In this document: in pieces, positions 9,478 to 19,716 of the stretch
Layout of the letters: each line of letters opens with the position of its first letter
Position numbering within the stretch: position 1 is the stretch's first letter
Source: [Zimmermannella] bifida NBRC 103089
GTDB lineage: Bacteria; Actinomycetota; Actinomycetes; Actinomycetales; Microbacteriaceae
Assembly (NCBI RefSeq): GCF_001570925.1
Contig: NZ_BCSP01000001.1
Span: 372,001 to 436,000 of the forward strand
DNA: 64,000 nt
Reading direction: 5' to 3'
Notes under the pieces: model-generated
Database searches by the model: none
Seen by the model: only the letters and a program-made list of their open reading frames with translations
What the model was told of the DNA's origin: nothing
Translations under genes and position numbers: made by a program

Positions 9478-10539
9478 TTACGCCGCGCGGTTACGGCGCT
9501 TTGCCGCAAGCCCAGCGTTGATTGCGGCCGCCCAACCCGGACCCTCGTAGAGGAACGCGGTGTAGCCCTGCACGAGCGTGGCGCCCGCATCCAGCCGTTC
9601 TTGAACATCGTCCGCGGTGGTGACACCGCCAACAGAAATCACACAGAAATCTGCCGGAACGTGGCGGCGAACGGTGCGCAGCACTTCGAGCGAACGTTCC
9701 TTGAGCGGAGCTCCCGACAGCCCGCCCGCACCGTACGCTTCGACGATTCGGGCCGACGTTTCGAGCGGTTCACGGGCAATCGTCGTGTTCGTGGCCACGA
9801 TGCCGTCGAGTCCGACCTTGATGGCCAGTTCACAAATTCGCGCGATGGCATCGTCTTCGAGGTCGGGGGCGATCTTCACGAGCACGGGCACACCGCTGGC
9901 AGCATCGCGAGTTGCCTCGAGGATTGGTGCCAGCGCATCCAACTCTTGTAGCCCGCGCAGCCCCGGCGTATTCGGCGACGACACGTTAATGACCAGATAG
10001 TCAGCGACCTCACGCAGCGCGGTCGCCGCAGCGACGTAATCGTCAACCGCGTTTTCTGCCGGAGTTACTTTGTTCTTGCCGATGTTCACACCAACGATGC
10101 AACGATCAGTGCGAGCCTGTTTGAGCGCGGCCAGGGCGGCTTCTGCGCCGTCGTTGTTGAACCCCATGCGGTTAATGAGCCCGCGATCGGCCGTGAGCCG
10201 ATACATGCGCGGCTTAGGGTTACCGGGCTGCGCAAGCGGTGTCACCGTACCGACCTCGACGTGACCGAACCCGAGCGCACCCAGGCCGTCGGTCATATCA
10301 GCGTTCTTGTCAAAGCCCGCAGCGAGGCCAAACGGCGACGGGAATTCAAGGCCCAGCGTTTGCACGCGCAGTGACGGATCCGGTGCCGTGAACTTCGCCA
10401 GCTGATCGGCACACCAGTCACGCTTGCCGATGCCGCGGATGACTGCCGCGCCAACATGGTGCGCCCGTTCCGCATCCATTCGGCGAAACACCGTGTTGAA
10501 CACCAGTTGATATCCGGAGCGAATTACCGAGTGGATCAC
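9478..10539 (-). CDS. pyrD: Quinone-dependent dihydroorotate dehydrogenase (class 2)
   Basis: Membrane-associated FMN enzyme of pyrimidine synthesis that oxidises dihydroorotate to orotate and passes electrons to quinone. The 353-residue length and N-terminal amphipathic extension (YQLVFNTVFRRMDAERAHH) mark class 2. The active-site region NVSSPNTPGLRGLQ has the serine base of class 2 enzymes, and GFNNDG and GGLSGAPL bind FMN. It ends the minus-strand group hisD-nrdR-pyrD, about 60 bp after nrdR. Confidence 0.96.
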   Translation of the reverse strand: MIHSVIRSGYQLVFNTVFRRMDAERAHHVGAAVIRGIGKRDWCADQLAKFTAPDPSLRVQTLGLEFPSPFGLAAGFDKNADMTDGLGALGFGHVEVGTVTPLAQPGNPKPRMYRLTADRGLINRMGFNNDGAEAALAALKQARTDRCIVGVNIGKNKVTPAENAVDDYVAAATALREVADYLVINVSSPNTPGLRGLQELDALAPILEATRDAASGVPVLVKIAPDLEDDAIARICELAIKVGLDGIVATNTTIAREPLETSARIVEAYGAGGLSGAPLKERSLEVLRTVRRHVPADFCVISVGGVTTADDVQERLDAGATLVQGYTAFLYEGPGWAAAINAGLAAKRRNRAA

Positions 10540-10601
10540 GAGATGCCTTTCAGGAGCCGTTTCGTTCGACAGTTGAGTTTGGTTCAGGATGCGGGTCAGC
10601 G

Positions 10602-11096
10602 CTAGGCGCTTGGCTCACCGTCGACGCTGTCGCCGGCATACTTCGCCGTGATTTCGTCTTGTTTGAGCTGGTCGATTGCGGCAGCAAAGTCTTCGAGGGA
10701 TTCGAAGCCCTGGTACACGCTGGCAAAGCGCAGGTAGGCGACGTCGTCGAGTTCCCGAAGGAACGGCAGGATGGCGAGGCCGATTTCGCCGGCCTCAACC
10801 TGCGATGCTCCCGATGATCGGATCGTTTCTTCCACGCGCTGTGCGAGCTTCGCGAGGTCGCTGTCGGTAACCGGGCGACCCTGGCAAGCCTTGCGCACAC
10901 CGGCGACCACCTTCTGGCGCGAGAACGGCTCGGCAACGCCCGAGCGCTTGGTCACTACCAGGCTTGCGGTTTCCAGCGTCGAGAATCGGCGGCCGCAGTC
11001 TGGGCACTGGCGGCGACGGCGAATGGCGTACCCGTCATCGGTGGTTCGCGAGTCAACAACTCGCGAGTCACCGTGACGGCAGAATGGGCAATGCAC
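10602..11096 (-). CDS. nrdR: Transcriptional repressor NrdR
   Basis: A 164-residue repressor of ribonucleotide reductase genes. The N-terminal zinc ribbon has C3, C6, C31 and C34, followed by an ATP-cone domain (residues about 49-139) that senses ATP/dATP. The start is a GTG (translated MHCPFC) 5 bp after the hisD stop, so translation is probably coupled to hisD. NrdR boxes should precede nrd genes elsewhere in the genome; I saw none in this window. Confidence 0.95.
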   Translation of the reverse strand: MHCPFCRHGDSRVVDSRTTDDGYAIRRRRQCPDCGRRFSTLETASLVVTKRSGVAEPFSRQKVVAGVRKACQGRPVTDSDLAKLAQRVEETIRSSGASQVEAGEIGLAILPFLRELDDVAYLRFASVYQGFESLEDFAAAIDQLKQDEITAKYAGDSVDGEPSA

Positions 11097-11101
11097 GAGG
11101 C

Positions 11102-12418
11102 TTAGGCTCCGTCGTTGGCCGCACGCAGCGCAACCGCGTTGGCGTGTGCGGGCAGGTCTTCATCGTTGGCGATGGCTTGGATGCGTTCGGTCACCTCAGC
11201 GAGTGCCGCCCGGTCGTAGCGGATGATCTGCTGTGCGCGCAGGAAGGTGTAAGCGCCAAGACCGGAGGCGTGTGCGGCCTGGCCGCCCGTGGGCAGCACG
11301 TGGTTGGACCCGGCAATGTAGTCGCCAAGAGGCACTGGCGAGTACTCCCCCATAAAGATCGCGCCGGCGTTCGTGATGCCAGCAAGCGTGGCGTCATTGT
11401 CGCGAGTGTGGATCTCGAGGTGTTCCGGTCCGTACGCGTTCGACACGGCGCAGGCGGCCTCAAGGTCGTCGACGAGGACGATTGCCGACTGGCTGCCGGT
11501 GAGCGAAATGCGCACGCGGTCAGCGTGCGGAGTTGCGGCTGCCTGCGCGGCGAGTTCAGCGTTTACCTGTTCGGCAAACGGCTCGCTGTCGGTGACGAAC
11601 ACGACGCCGGCGAGCTCATCGTGCTCAGCCTGGCTCAGCAGGTCGGCGGCAACGTATGCCGGGGTCGCCGAGTCATCGGCGATGACCAGGATCTCGGTGG
11701 GGCCGGCTTCAGCATCAATGCCAGCAACGGCGCTAACGGCACGCTTTGCCGCGGCAACCCAAACGTTGCCGGGGCCGGTGATGACATCAACCGGGTCAAG
11801 GCCAATGGCAGGGACTCCGTAGGCAAATGCACCAATCGCACCTGCACCACCCATGGCATACACCTCGTCGACGCCAAGCAATTCGGCAGCGGCCAAGATC
11901 GTCGGGTGGATTCCGCCACCGCATGCCTGCTGTGCAGGCGACGCGATCGCGATCGAAGTGACACCGGCCACCTGGGCTGGAACCACGTTCATGACCACGC
12001 TCGACGGATAAACCGCCTTGCCACCCGGAACGTACAGACCTACGCGGTTGACGGGCATCCACCGCTGGTCAATAACCGCACCGTCGGCGAGGGTCGTCGT
12101 GGTTGCGGGCGGCACCTGAGCTTCCGAAGCCTTGCGCACACGCACAATCATTTCTTCGAGGGCAGCACGCACCTTGGGGTCGAGGGTTTCAAGCGCGGCG
12201 GTGAGCTCGGCCTTGGGCACGCGAAGATGCGTCGGGGTGACCCCATCAAATCGTTCGGCCTGGGCGACGAGTGCGGCGTCTCCCTGAGCGCGAACTTCAT
12301 CGATGAGTTTGGTGGCACCCTCGAGCGCCGCGCTTACATCGAGCTCCGCGCGCGGAAGAACGCCACGCAATTGCGATGGACTTAGCTGTTGACCACGAAG
12401 ATTGATGTACTTGAGCAT
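11102..12418 (-). CDS. hisD: Histidinol dehydrogenase
   Basis: Zinc enzyme for the last two oxidations of histidine synthesis (L-histidinol to L-histidine with NAD). Signatures include [33 protein letters not shown] and the C-terminal [11 protein letters not shown] use the ATG at 12418 (MLKYINLRG) because GGGAA lies 5 nt upstream; an in-frame ATG at 12430 would add four residues. The remaining his genes are not in the window, so hisD is separated from its pathway and sits directly after dnaE, an order common in actinobacteria. Confidence 0.94.
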   Translation of the reverse strand: MLKYINLRGQQLSPSQLRGVLPRAELDVSAALEGATKLIDEVRAQGDAALVAQAERFDGVTPTHLRVPKAELTAALETLDPKVRAALEEMIVRVRKASEAQVPPATTTTLADGAVIDQRWMPVNRVGLYVPGGKAVYPSSVVMNVVPAQVAGVTSIAIASPAQQACGGGIHPTILAAAELLGVDEVYAMGGAGAIGAFAYGVPAIGLDPVDVITGPGNVWVAAAKRAVSAVAGIDAEAGPTEILVIADDSATPAYVAADLLSQAEHDELAGVVFVTDSEPFAEQVNAELAAQAAATPHADRVRISLTGSQSAIVLVDDLEAACAVSNAYGPEHLEIHTRDNDATLAGITNAGAIFMGEYSPVPLGDYIAGSNHVLPTGGQAAHASGLGAYTFLRAQQIIRYDRAALAEVTERIQAIANDEDLPAHANAVALRAANDGA

Positions 12419-12544
12419 GATGTTTCCCATTCTAGTTGGGGTGGATGCGGTCCGTTCCCGTGCGCAGCCAGGGTTCGATGTCGGTTCGTCGGCCGATCGT
12501 TCGTGTCCGTGCTACTGCCGTTGCTGGTGGTGTGCCGCCGCGAG

Positions 12545-15500
12545 CTACTCGACGCTTCCTGGTCCCAGGATCGCGGCGAGTTCCGAGTAGAGCGCAGAGC
12601 CCGATTGCACGCGATGCGGCAACTCAAACTTTCGCAGCATCGTTTGGGTTTCGAGGGTTAGGCGAACTTCACTATCGCCGGGGTGACGACGAAGTAGTTC
12701 GTCGAGCTGTTCGATGAGTTCTTCCGTGGCGCGATAGTCCGGCAGCGTGAGCTGAACCGGCTTGTTGTCGCCAACAGCAAGCTGTGGGATCGAAATGCCC
12801 TGCGCGGTGATGGTCACCCCGTCGTCGCGGTTTTGCGCGCGACCGCGAATGACCGCGATTTGGTCGCCGACCAATTCGGATTGGTATTCGGCATAGGTCT
12901 TGCCGAGGAACATCACCGTAATTTCGCCGCCGAAGTCTTCGACGTTCAAGATCGCGTAGGGGTTACCCGAGTTGCGAGCGATTCGGTGTTGCACCGTGGT
13001 GATGAGCCCCGCGATCTGGACCTGTTCACCATCGCGAACTTCGGTGTCACCAATGAGTTCCAGGATGGGGGTTGCCGAGAGCTTCGAGAGCTCGACTTCG
13101 AGTCCCTTGAGCGGGTGGTCCGACACGTACAGACCGAGCATGTCACGTTCGAACGCGAGCTTGTCACGACGTGTGAACTCCGGCCGTTCCGGAACCGTTG
13201 ACTCTTCTTCTTCGAATTCCATCAGGCCAGCGAACAGGTCGACCTGGCCGTGTGCCTCGTTACGTTTCTTGCTGACCGCCGCATCGACCGCATCCTCGTG
13301 AATTTCAACGAGCGCGCGACGGGTGTTGCCCATCGTGTCGAAGGCACCGGCCTTGATGAGCGATTCCACCGTTCGCTTGTTCGCGACACTGGTCGGGACC
13401 TTGCTGAGGAAGTCATGGAAGGTGGTGAACCGGCCAGATTCTTCGCGGCTTTCGACGATGTCGGCGACCACTTGATCACCCACGTTACGCACGGCACCGA
13501 GACCGAAACGGATATCATCGCCGACCGCGCGGAATCGCAGCGTTGATTCGTTGACATCGGGCTGCAACACCTGAATACCCATGTGGCGGCACTCGTTTAG
13601 GTATTCCGCCAGCTTGTCGCGTGAGTCACCAACACTGGTGAGCAGCGCCGCCATGTATTCGGGCGCATAATGCGTCTTCAGGTAAGCGGTCCAGTACGAA
13701 ATCACACCGTAGGCAGCGGAGTGCGCCTTGTTAAACGCATAGTCCGAGAACGGCAGCAGGATGTCCCACAGGGCTTTCACCGCATCGGCAGAGAATCCGT
13801 TCTTTGCCATGCCCTCCGAGAAGGCAGAGAACTGCTTGTCGAGCTCGGCTTTCTTCTTCTTACCCATGGCACGGCGCAACAAGTCGGCCTGACCAAGCGT
13901 GTAGCCAGCCACCTTCTGCGCGATCGCCATGACCTGCTCTTGGTAAATGATCAGACCGTATGACTCGGCGAGGATGTCCTTCAGCGCTTCTTCGAGCTCA
14001 GGATGGATCGGGGTGATCGGCTGCAGACCGTTCTTACGCATGGCGTAGTTGGTGTGCGAGTTCGCACCCATTGGACCCGGTCGGTACAGCGCAATAGTTG
14101 CCGAAACGTCTTCGAAGCAGTCGGGCTTCATTTGGCGCAGCAGCGAGCGCAGACCGTTACCGTCGAGCTGGAACACACCCAGCGTGTCGCCTCGCGAGAG
14201 CAACTTGTAGGTTTCGGCGTCGCCTAGCTCGAGTTGTTCGAGGTCAATGTCTTCGCCTCGGTTGGTCTTAATGTTCTCGATAGCGTCCGAGATGATCGTC
14301 AGGTTTCGCAGGCCCAAGAAGTCCATCTTGATCAGGCCCAGCGATTCACACGCGGGATAGTCGAACTGGGTGACGATCTGACCGTCTTGTTCTCGCTTCA
14401 TCAGCGGGATCACGTCGATGATCGGATGCGACGACATAATCACACCGGCCGCGTGCACACCCCATTGGCGCTTCAGGCCTTCAATACCGCGCGCGGTCTC
14501 GAACACCTTCTTAAAGTCAGGCGTGGACTCGATAACCGTGCGCATCTCGCCGGCTTCTTTGTAACGCGGGTGGTCTGGATCGAAGACGCCCGAAAGCGGA
14601 ATGTCTTTACCCATGACCGCGGCGGGCATAGCCTTCGTGAGCGTGTCACCAACCGAGAACGGGAAACCCAAGACTCGGGATGAGTCCTTGAGCGCCTGCT
14701 TCGACTTGATCGTGCCGTAAGTGACGATCTGGGCAACGTATTCCGAACCGTATTTCTCGGTCACATAGTGAATAACTTCGGAGCGTCGACGGTCGTCAAA
14801 GTCAATATCGAAGTCAGGCATCGACACGCGGTCTGGGTTCAAGAACCGCTCGAAGATCAGACCGTGCTGCAATGGATCGAGGTCGGTAATACGCAGCGCG
14901 TAGGCGCACATCGAACCCGCACCCGAACCACGACCGGGTCCGACGCGGATGCCATTGTCCTTGGCCCATTGGATGTAGTCAGCAACGACGAGGAAGTACC
15001 CAGGAAATCCCATCTGCGTGATAACGCCGATTTCGTAGTCCGCCTGGGCCCGGACATCGTCGGGGATGGTGTCGCCGTAGCGATATGCGAGACCTCGATC
15101 GACCTCTTTCGCAAACCACGAAGCTTCGGTTTCGCCCTCTGGCACTGGGAATGCCGGCATGTAGTTCGCCGACTCATCGAACTCGGCGCTGCAACGCTCT
15201 GCCACGACGAGCGTGTTATCGCATCCCTCTTTGAAATCACGGAAGAGGTGCCGCATCTCTTCGGCGCTCTTGAGGTAATACCCCTCACCGTCAAACTTGA
15301 AGCGGTTGGGGTTGTCGAGCGTCGAGCCAGACTGCACACACAGCAGCGCTTCGTGGTGCACGGCGTCGTGCTTGTGGGTGTAGTGCAAGTCATTGGTGAC
15401 CAGCATCGGCAGTCCAAGGTCGTCGCGCAGGCGCAACAGATCGTCGCGAACACGACGCTCAACGCCAACACCGTGGTCCATGAGTTCGAGGAAGAAATTG

Positions 15501-16051
15501 TCCTTGCCGAAAATGTCGCGGAACTCACCGGCGGCCTCGCGCGCCAGATCGTATTGCCCAAGTCGCAGTCGTGTCTGCACTTCGCCCGACGGGCATCCGG
15601 TTGTGGCGATCACGCCCTTGGCAAATTTGTTCAGCAGTTCGCGGTCCATGCGGGGCTTGAAGTAGTAGCCCTCGATGGATGCGTAACTCGAGAGGCGAAA
15701 GAGGTTGTGCATCCCCTCGGTCGTTTCCGCGAGCATCGTCATGTGCGTATATGCACCACTACCGGAGACATCATCGCCGCCACCATTGCCCCACTTCACA
15801 CGAGTTCGTTCCGAACGGTGAGTGCCGGGCGTCAGATAGGCCTCGGTACCGATGATCGGCTTGATGTCGTATTTCTTCGCCGTGCGATAGAACTCGTACG
15901 CCGAGAACATATTGCCGTGGTCGGTGGTAGCGATAGCGGGCATGCCCATCTCAGCTGCCGTCTTGATGAGCTCTTCGATCTTGGCCGCACCGTCGAGCAT
16001 CGAATACTCGGTGTGATTGTGCAGATGTACGAACGAGTCCGACGAAGCCAC
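12545..16051 (-). CDS. dnaE: DNA polymerase III alpha subunit
   Basis: Replicative polymerase catalytic subunit of 1168 residues, normal for DnaE1. The N-terminal PHP domain starts HLHNHTEYSMLDGA. The palm acidic residues are in PDFDIDFDD, the fingers and beta-binding regions follow, and the C-terminal OB-fold region contains the QIAGLITTVQHR segment. I choose GTG 16051 because GGGAGG (minus strand, 16057-16062) is 5 nt upstream; the in-frame ATG at 16072 would extend past that site. A possible -10 (TAGGAT) lies at 16079-16084. Confidence 0.97.
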   Translation of the reverse strand: MASSDSFVHLHNHTEYSMLDGAAKIEELIKTAAEMGMPAIATTDHGNMFSAYEFYRTAKKYDIKPIIGTEAYLTPGTHRSERTRVKWGNGGGDDVSGSGAYTHMTMLAETTEGMHNLFRLSSYASIEGYYFKPRMDRELLNKFAKGVIATTGCPSGEVQTRLRLGQYDLAREAAGEFRDIFGKDNFFLELMDHGVGVERRVRDDLLRLRDDLGLPMLVTNDLHYTHKHDAVHHEALLCVQSGSTLDNPNRFKFDGEGYYLKSAEEMRHLFRDFKEGCDNTLVVAERCSAEFDESANYMPAFPVPEGETEASWFAKEVDRGLAYRYGDTIPDDVRAQADYEIGVITQMGFPGYFLVVADYIQWAKDNGIRVGPGRGSGAGSMCAYALRITDLDPLQHGLIFERFLNPDRVSMPDFDIDFDDRRRSEVIHYVTEKYGSEYVAQIVTYGTIKSKQALKDSSRVLGFPFSVGDTLTKAMPAAVMGKDIPLSGVFDPDHPRYKEAGEMRTVIESTPDFKKVFETARGIEGLKRQWGVHAAGVIMSSHPIIDVIPLMKREQDGQIVTQFDYPACESLGLIKMDFLGLRNLTIISDAIENIKTNRGEDIDLEQLELGDAETYKLLSRGDTLGVFQLDGNGLRSLLRQMKPDCFEDVSATIALYRPGPMGANSHTNYAMRKNGLQPITPIHPELEEALKDILAESYGLIIYQEQVMAIAQKVAGYTLGQADLLRRAMGKKKKAELDKQFSAFSEGMAKNGFSADAVKALWDILLPFSDYAFNKAHSAAYGVISYWTAYLKTHYAPEYMAALLTSVGDSRDKLAEYLNECRHMGIQVLQPDVNESTLRFRAVGDDIRFGLGAVRNVGDQVVADIVESREESGRFTTFHDFLSKVPTSVANKRTVESLIKAGAFDTMGNTRRALVEIHEDAVDAAVSKKRNEAHGQVDLFAGLMEFEEEESTVPERPEFTRRDKLAFERDMLGLYVSDHPLKGLEVELSKLSATPILELIGDTEVRDGEQVQIAGLITTVQHRIARNSGNPYAILNVEDFGGEITVMFLGKTYAEYQSELVGDQIAVIRGRAQNRDDGVTITAQGISIPQLAVGDNKPVQLTLPDYRATEELIEQLDELLRRHPGDSEVRLTLETQTMLRKFELPHRVQSGSALYSELAAILGPGSVE

Positions 16052-16192
16052 GATTTCCTCCCGATAGGCCAAGCCCCCATCCTACGCGGGTGGATCTGAC
16101 GCAATTGTCGACGACCCCAATTGCCACCGTCACACCGATAGCGAGACGTCACCAGGCGACGTGTTCGAGCATCGCTGATAGCAGTTAGCCGC

Positions 16193-17119
16193 CTAGACGC
16201 GTCCTTCGCGCAACATTTCGAGTGCGTGCTCCAGGTCGGCGGGGTATTCGGAGGTGAAGTGTACGTACTCCCCCGATTCCGGATGCGTGAAGCCGAGTCC
16301 GACTGCGTGCAGCCATTGGCGTTCGAGGCCGAGCGCCGCCGCGAGCTTCGGGTCACCGCCATAGAGCGGGTCGCCCATGCACGGATGGTGCTGCGCCGAC
16401 ATGTGGACACGAATTTGGTGAGTTCGCCCGGTCTCCAAGTGGATTTCAAGGAGCGATCCGCGACGAAACGCTTCAAGCGTCTCGTAGTGCGTAATCGAGG
16501 GCTTACCGTCGGCTACAACGGCAAATCGCCAGCCGGCACCGGGGTGGCGCCCGATCGGGGCGTCAATCGTGCCTTCAAGCGGATCGAGCAGACCTTGAAC
16601 GACGGCGTGGTACGTCTTGTCGACCGTTCGATCGCGAAATGCCTGTTTCAACACCGAATAGGCTTTCTCGCTCTTGGCTACCACCATCAACCCGCTGGTG
16701 CCAACGTCCAGCCGGTGCACAATGCCCTGTCGCTCGGGTTGCCCCGAAGTCGAAATACGGAACCCAGCTGCGGCAAGCGCACCAAGCACAGTTGGGCCAG
16801 TCCAACCCACGGATGGGTGCGCGGCTACGCCGACCGGCTTCATCACCACCACGAAGCTGGGCTCATCGTGAATGATCTCGAGTTCGGGTACGGCGATGGC
16901 TTCCACTTCAAGCGGGCGATCCGCTTCCCACTCGATCTCAAGCATCGCGCCGGCCGTGAGCCGATCGGACTTACCGACGGGAACGCCGTTCAACGTGACC
17001 CCGCCCGCATCCGCCGCCGTGGCAACACGCGTGCGGCTCAAACCGAGCAGTTTCGACACCCCGGCGTCTACCCGCGCACCGTCGAGGCCATCAGGAACGG
17101 GAAGCATCCGTGATTCCAT
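16193..17119 (-). CDS. RluA-family 23S rRNA pseudouridine synthase (RluD-like)
   Basis: A 308-residue pseudouridine synthase with an N-terminal S4 RNA-binding domain (residues about 14-75) and the RluA catalytic domain. The catalytic Asp is D138 in HRLDVGTSG, and the GRTHQIRVH motif is present near residue 230. The gene overlaps the lspA stop by one base (TAATG), an arrangement seen widely in bacteria, so the two are translationally coupled. The target is probably helix 69 of 23S rRNA by homology to RluD, but specificity cannot be read directly. Confidence 0.92.
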   Translation of the reverse strand: MESRMLPVPDGLDGARVDAGVSKLLGLSRTRVATAADAGGVTLNGVPVGKSDRLTAGAMLEIEWEADRPLEVEAIAVPELEIIHDEPSFVVVMKPVGVAAHPSVGWTGPTVLGALAAAGFRISTSGQPERQGIVHRLDVGTSGLMVVAKSEKAYSVLKQAFRDRTVDKTYHAVVQGLLDPLEGTIDAPIGRHPGAGWRFAVVADGKPSITHYETLEAFRRGSLLEIHLETGRTHQIRVHMSAQHHPCMGDPLYGGDPKLAAALGLERQWLHAVGLGFTHPESGEYVHFTSEYPADLEHALEMLREGRV

Positions 17120-17760
17120 TAGCGGGCCTCCTCTGCTGCTACGTTGTCTGCCGCTGGCTCTGTTGCTGTCGGTACTGCTGTGGGTGTTGCCGAGGCCTCT
17201 GCCGACACGTCAGCGTCGGTGTCAGTCTGCGCCTTACGGGTAGCTGGTCGGGATCCATCGACTCCAATGTCAAGGAGCACTAGGAGCACAAGCGCGGCCA
17301 TACCGGTGCAAATGGCAATATCGGCAATGTTGTAGATCGCCGGCATCATCCATGGCGTCGAGATGAAATCAACGACGTGACCTTCGCCAAACGACGGTTC
17401 GCGAAAAAGCCGGTCGATGAGGTTACCAAGTGCGCCACCGAGCACGAGTCCGAATACCGCGGCCCATTGCCAGGCATGGATGCGGCGGATGTAGATGACG
17501 ATGGCGGTCGTGATGCCAATCGCCAGGATCGTCAGCACCCACGTGGTGTTAGCCACCATCGAAAATGCGGCGCCGGGATTACGAACGAAATGCCACTGCA
17601 GTACGTCGCCGAGAACTGGAATGACCTGACCTTCGGTCATCGTGGACACGACGAGTTGTTTGATGCCCTGATCAGCACCGACGACAACGAGCGCAATCGC
17701 CCCCAGCAAGGCGGTGATGCCTGGATGCGGGGACGATTGCGCTCGAGTGTTCTTGGGCAC
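17119..17760 (-). CDS. lspA: Lipoprotein signal peptidase (signal peptidase II)
   Basis: Membrane aspartyl protease that cuts diacylglyceryl-prolipoproteins such as CtaC. It has four hydrophobic helices, NPGAAFS (61-67), and the catalytic aspartates D116 in GNLIDR and D147 in NIADIAI. At 213 residues it is longer than the usual 160-170 because of a C-terminal tail of about 45 residues rich in Ala, Thr, Asp and Glu, probably disordered and cytoplasmic. It is followed by the overlapping pseudouridine synthase gene. Confidence 0.94.
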   Translation of the reverse strand: MPKNTRAQSSPHPGITALLGAIALVVVGADQGIKQLVVSTMTEGQVIPVLGDVLQWHFVRNPGAAFSMVANTTWVLTILAIGITTAIVIYIRRIHAWQWAAVFGLVLGGALGNLIDRLFREPSFGEGHVVDFISTPWMMPAIYNIADIAICTGMAALVLLVLLDIGVDGSRPATRKAQTDTDADVSAEASATPTAVPTATEPAADNVAAEEAR

Positions 17761-17787
17761 GCTCGGAATTAATTCAATCCGGCGCGG

Positions 17788-18489
17788 TTACTTCGAGTTA
17801 CCGTCGAAATCGTTGCTTGCAGCGGTGAATTCGTTGAGCTGGCGCTCGATGTAGGTACGCAGCGAGGCGCGGTAGTCGCGCTCGAATCCGCGGAGCTCTT
17901 CGATGCGCTCTTCGAAACGAGCCTTCGAAGTTTCGAGCGAAGACGTAATTTCACGCTCACGTGCTTCGGCATCGGCCACGAGGTTGCGGGCCTTGTTCTC
18001 GGCTTCGGTGACAACGCGGTTTGCGTGTGCTTCCGATTCCTTTGTGCGGCGGTCGGCCTCGGACTGTGCGTCCGAAACGAGCTTCTCAGCTTCGGCGCGG
18101 CCGTCTGCCACGAGCTGGTCACGGGTGCGTGCACCTTCAGCAACGTGTTCATCGTGCAGGCGACGAGCCAGCATGAGCAGCGATGAGGACGTCTCGGCTT
18201 CGTCGCCGCCCTCGGCGACAACCGGTGCTGGCGCAGCAACGGGAGCTGGTTCGGCAACCGGAGCAGGTTCCGCAGCGGCAACTGGCTCGGCAGCCGGCTC
18301 CGAGTCGACAGCGCCGCCTTCCTTGAGGCGTTCGTTCTCGGCGCGGAGGGCTTCGTTCTCGGCCTGCAGGCGACGCAACTCGACGACAACCTCGTCTAGA
18401 AAGTCATCGACCTCGTCCTGGTCGTACCCTTCCCGGAACTTCGTCTGCTGAAAACGCTTATTAACAACGTCTTCCGGTGTCAGTGCCAT
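17788..18489 (-). CDS. divIVA: DivIVA/Wag31 polar growth protein
   Basis: Coiled-coil protein that marks the cell poles and organises polar wall synthesis in actinobacteria. The N-terminal DivIVA domain reads LTPEDVVNKRFQQTKFREGY then DQDEVDDFLDEVV, followed by a coiled coil (EAL/ENE heptads), a low-complexity Pro-Ala-Val-Glu linker built of EPAPVA-like repeats (about 18205-18305), and a long second coiled coil. I use the ATG at 18489, which matches family starts; AAGGG lies about 9 nt upstream. At 234 residues it is typical. It is separated by 27 bp from lspA and sits with yggT, sepF and ftsZ as in other actinobacteria. Confidence 0.95.
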   Translation of the reverse strand: MALTPEDVVNKRFQQTKFREGYDQDEVDDFLDEVVVELRRLQAENEALRAENERLKEGGAVDSEPAAEPVAAAEPAPVAEPAPVAAPAPVVAEGGDEAETSSSLLMLARRLHDEHVAEGARTRDQLVADGRAEAEKLVSDAQSEADRRTKESEAHANRVVTEAENKARNLVADAEAREREITSSLETSKARFEERIEELRGFERDYRASLRTYIERQLNEFTAASNDFDGNSK

Positions 18490-18617
18490 TGGAGGCCCTT
18501 TCATTCGAGGCAAACATTTGACAAGGCTCACACTACGTCACAATTACATCGTTCGTCACATCGGATATTCAGTTGGGCCTAGATTTAGGGGGTATTGGCA
18601 GGTACCCAACCCGATGA

Positions 18618-18917
18618 CTAGAGCACGTAAATCGTGATCAGTGAGCTCGCAAAACCGATCAGCAGCATCACGACAACCCAAGCAAGATCCAGGGATGCGC
18701 CGCCCAATGGAATGGGCTTAACGAAGCGGCGAACGAGCCGCAGGGGTGGGTCGGTAACCGTGTAGACCAATTCGGCAATTACCAGCAGGAGCCCCTTGGG
18801 ACGGAACGACGGCGAAAGCACCTGTACCCAGTCGAGAATGAATCGACCCCACATTGCGATGCCGAATACTTGCAGCCCCACAATCAGAATCAACCCGATT
18901 ACATTCACGCTGGTCAC
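18618..18917 (-). CDS. yggT: YggT-family membrane protein
   Basis: Small membrane protein of about 99 residues with two YggT helical segments (LILIVGLQVFGIAMWGRFIL and, near the C terminus, LAWVVVMLLIGFASS) around a conserved TDPPLRLVRRFVKPI loop. I choose GTG 18917; longer in-frame starts to 19079 would add an N-terminal stretch unlike the family. Its position between sepF and divIVA is conserved across Gram-positive bacteria. Function unknown; the context suggests a link to division or envelope growth. Confidence 0.85.
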   Translation of the reverse strand: MTSVNVIGLILIVGLQVFGIAMWGRFILDWVQVLSPSFRPKGLLLVIAELVYTVTDPPLRLVRRFVKPIPLGGASLDLAWVVVMLLIGFASSLITIYVL

Positions 18918-19153
18918 CGTTTCATCAATTTCATTTGGACTTGACACACCAGAAGGCAACTTTGCAATCCAGTGTGAATAAACAGCTTCGGTGGTGCATA
19001 TCGGCACCACCGAAGCGTAGGATTTGGCGTCTCGCGAGCGGATCTCGGTATCAGAGGCAAGCGCACGATCGTGCACCAAGACCGTCCTCGAAGGGGTTCA
19101 CCAGACGCGTCGTCGCAACATCCCGTGACACGAGCAGGTCACAGGTATCGCAA

Positions 19154-19678
19154 CTACATCAAGAACGTTGCGTCGTTGTTTCCAGCAGTAGCTTCACCGT
19201 GCACGCTGATGTTTTCCGGCGTGAGCAGGAATACTCGGTTGGTGACACGTTCAATCTTGCCGCTCAGCCCCTGGGTCAGGCCCGAAGCGAAGTCAATGAT
19301 GCGACGCGCATCAGCGTCCGTCATCTGCGACAGGTTCATGATGACCGGCACACCGTCGCGGAATGACTCAGCGATCAGCTGTGCGTCCTTGTCGTAGGCC
19401 TTCGGGTGGACGGTAAGAATTTCGTTCATCGCTCCAACGTTCGGTGAGACGGGACGGGGTGCTGCCACGGGAGCCGCCGCTGCGGGCTTGCTCGCTACCC
19501 GAGTAGGGGTCTTCGTGGAAATAGGGGTTACCGGGGCGGCCGGTGCGTCAAATTCGTCGAAATCCGAAACGCGGTCGGTCACGTTGGTTTGCGAGGCTGG
19601 ACGCTGAGTAGCGTTCGCTGCCTCGTCTTCCTCGGCCAAGCCGAAATAGACCATGGCGTTGCGCAATGGGTTGCTCAT
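19154..19678 (-). CDS. sepF: Cell division protein SepF
   Basis: Membrane anchor of the Z-ring in actinobacteria, which lack FtsA. The first residues (MSNPLRNAMVYFGL) form the amphipathic membrane-targeting helix, a Pro-Ala-rich linker follows (residues about 25-80), and the C-terminal SepF domain (about 85-165) carries HPKAYDKDAQLIAESFRDG and FASGLTQGLSGKI. GGAGGCAAC lies before the ATG. It lies 38 bp after yggS. Confidence 0.95.
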   Translation of the reverse strand: MSNPLRNAMVYFGLAEEDEAANATQRPASQTNVTDRVSDFDEFDAPAAPVTPISTKTPTRVASKPAAAAPVAAPRPVSPNVGAMNEILTVHPKAYDKDAQLIAESFRDGVPVIMNLSQMTDADARRIIDFASGLTQGLSGKIERVTNRVFLLTPENISVHGEATAGNNDATFLM

Positions 19679-19716
19679 GCTGTTGCCTCCTGAAGCTGTG
19701 CGGTTACCACTCCACG

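Noticed and set aside
18205-18305. Repeat array in divIVA
   Set aside because: The repeated EPAPVA-coding stretch is the Pro-Ala linker of DivIVA, an ordinary low-complexity linker, not a mobile or CRISPR-like repeat.
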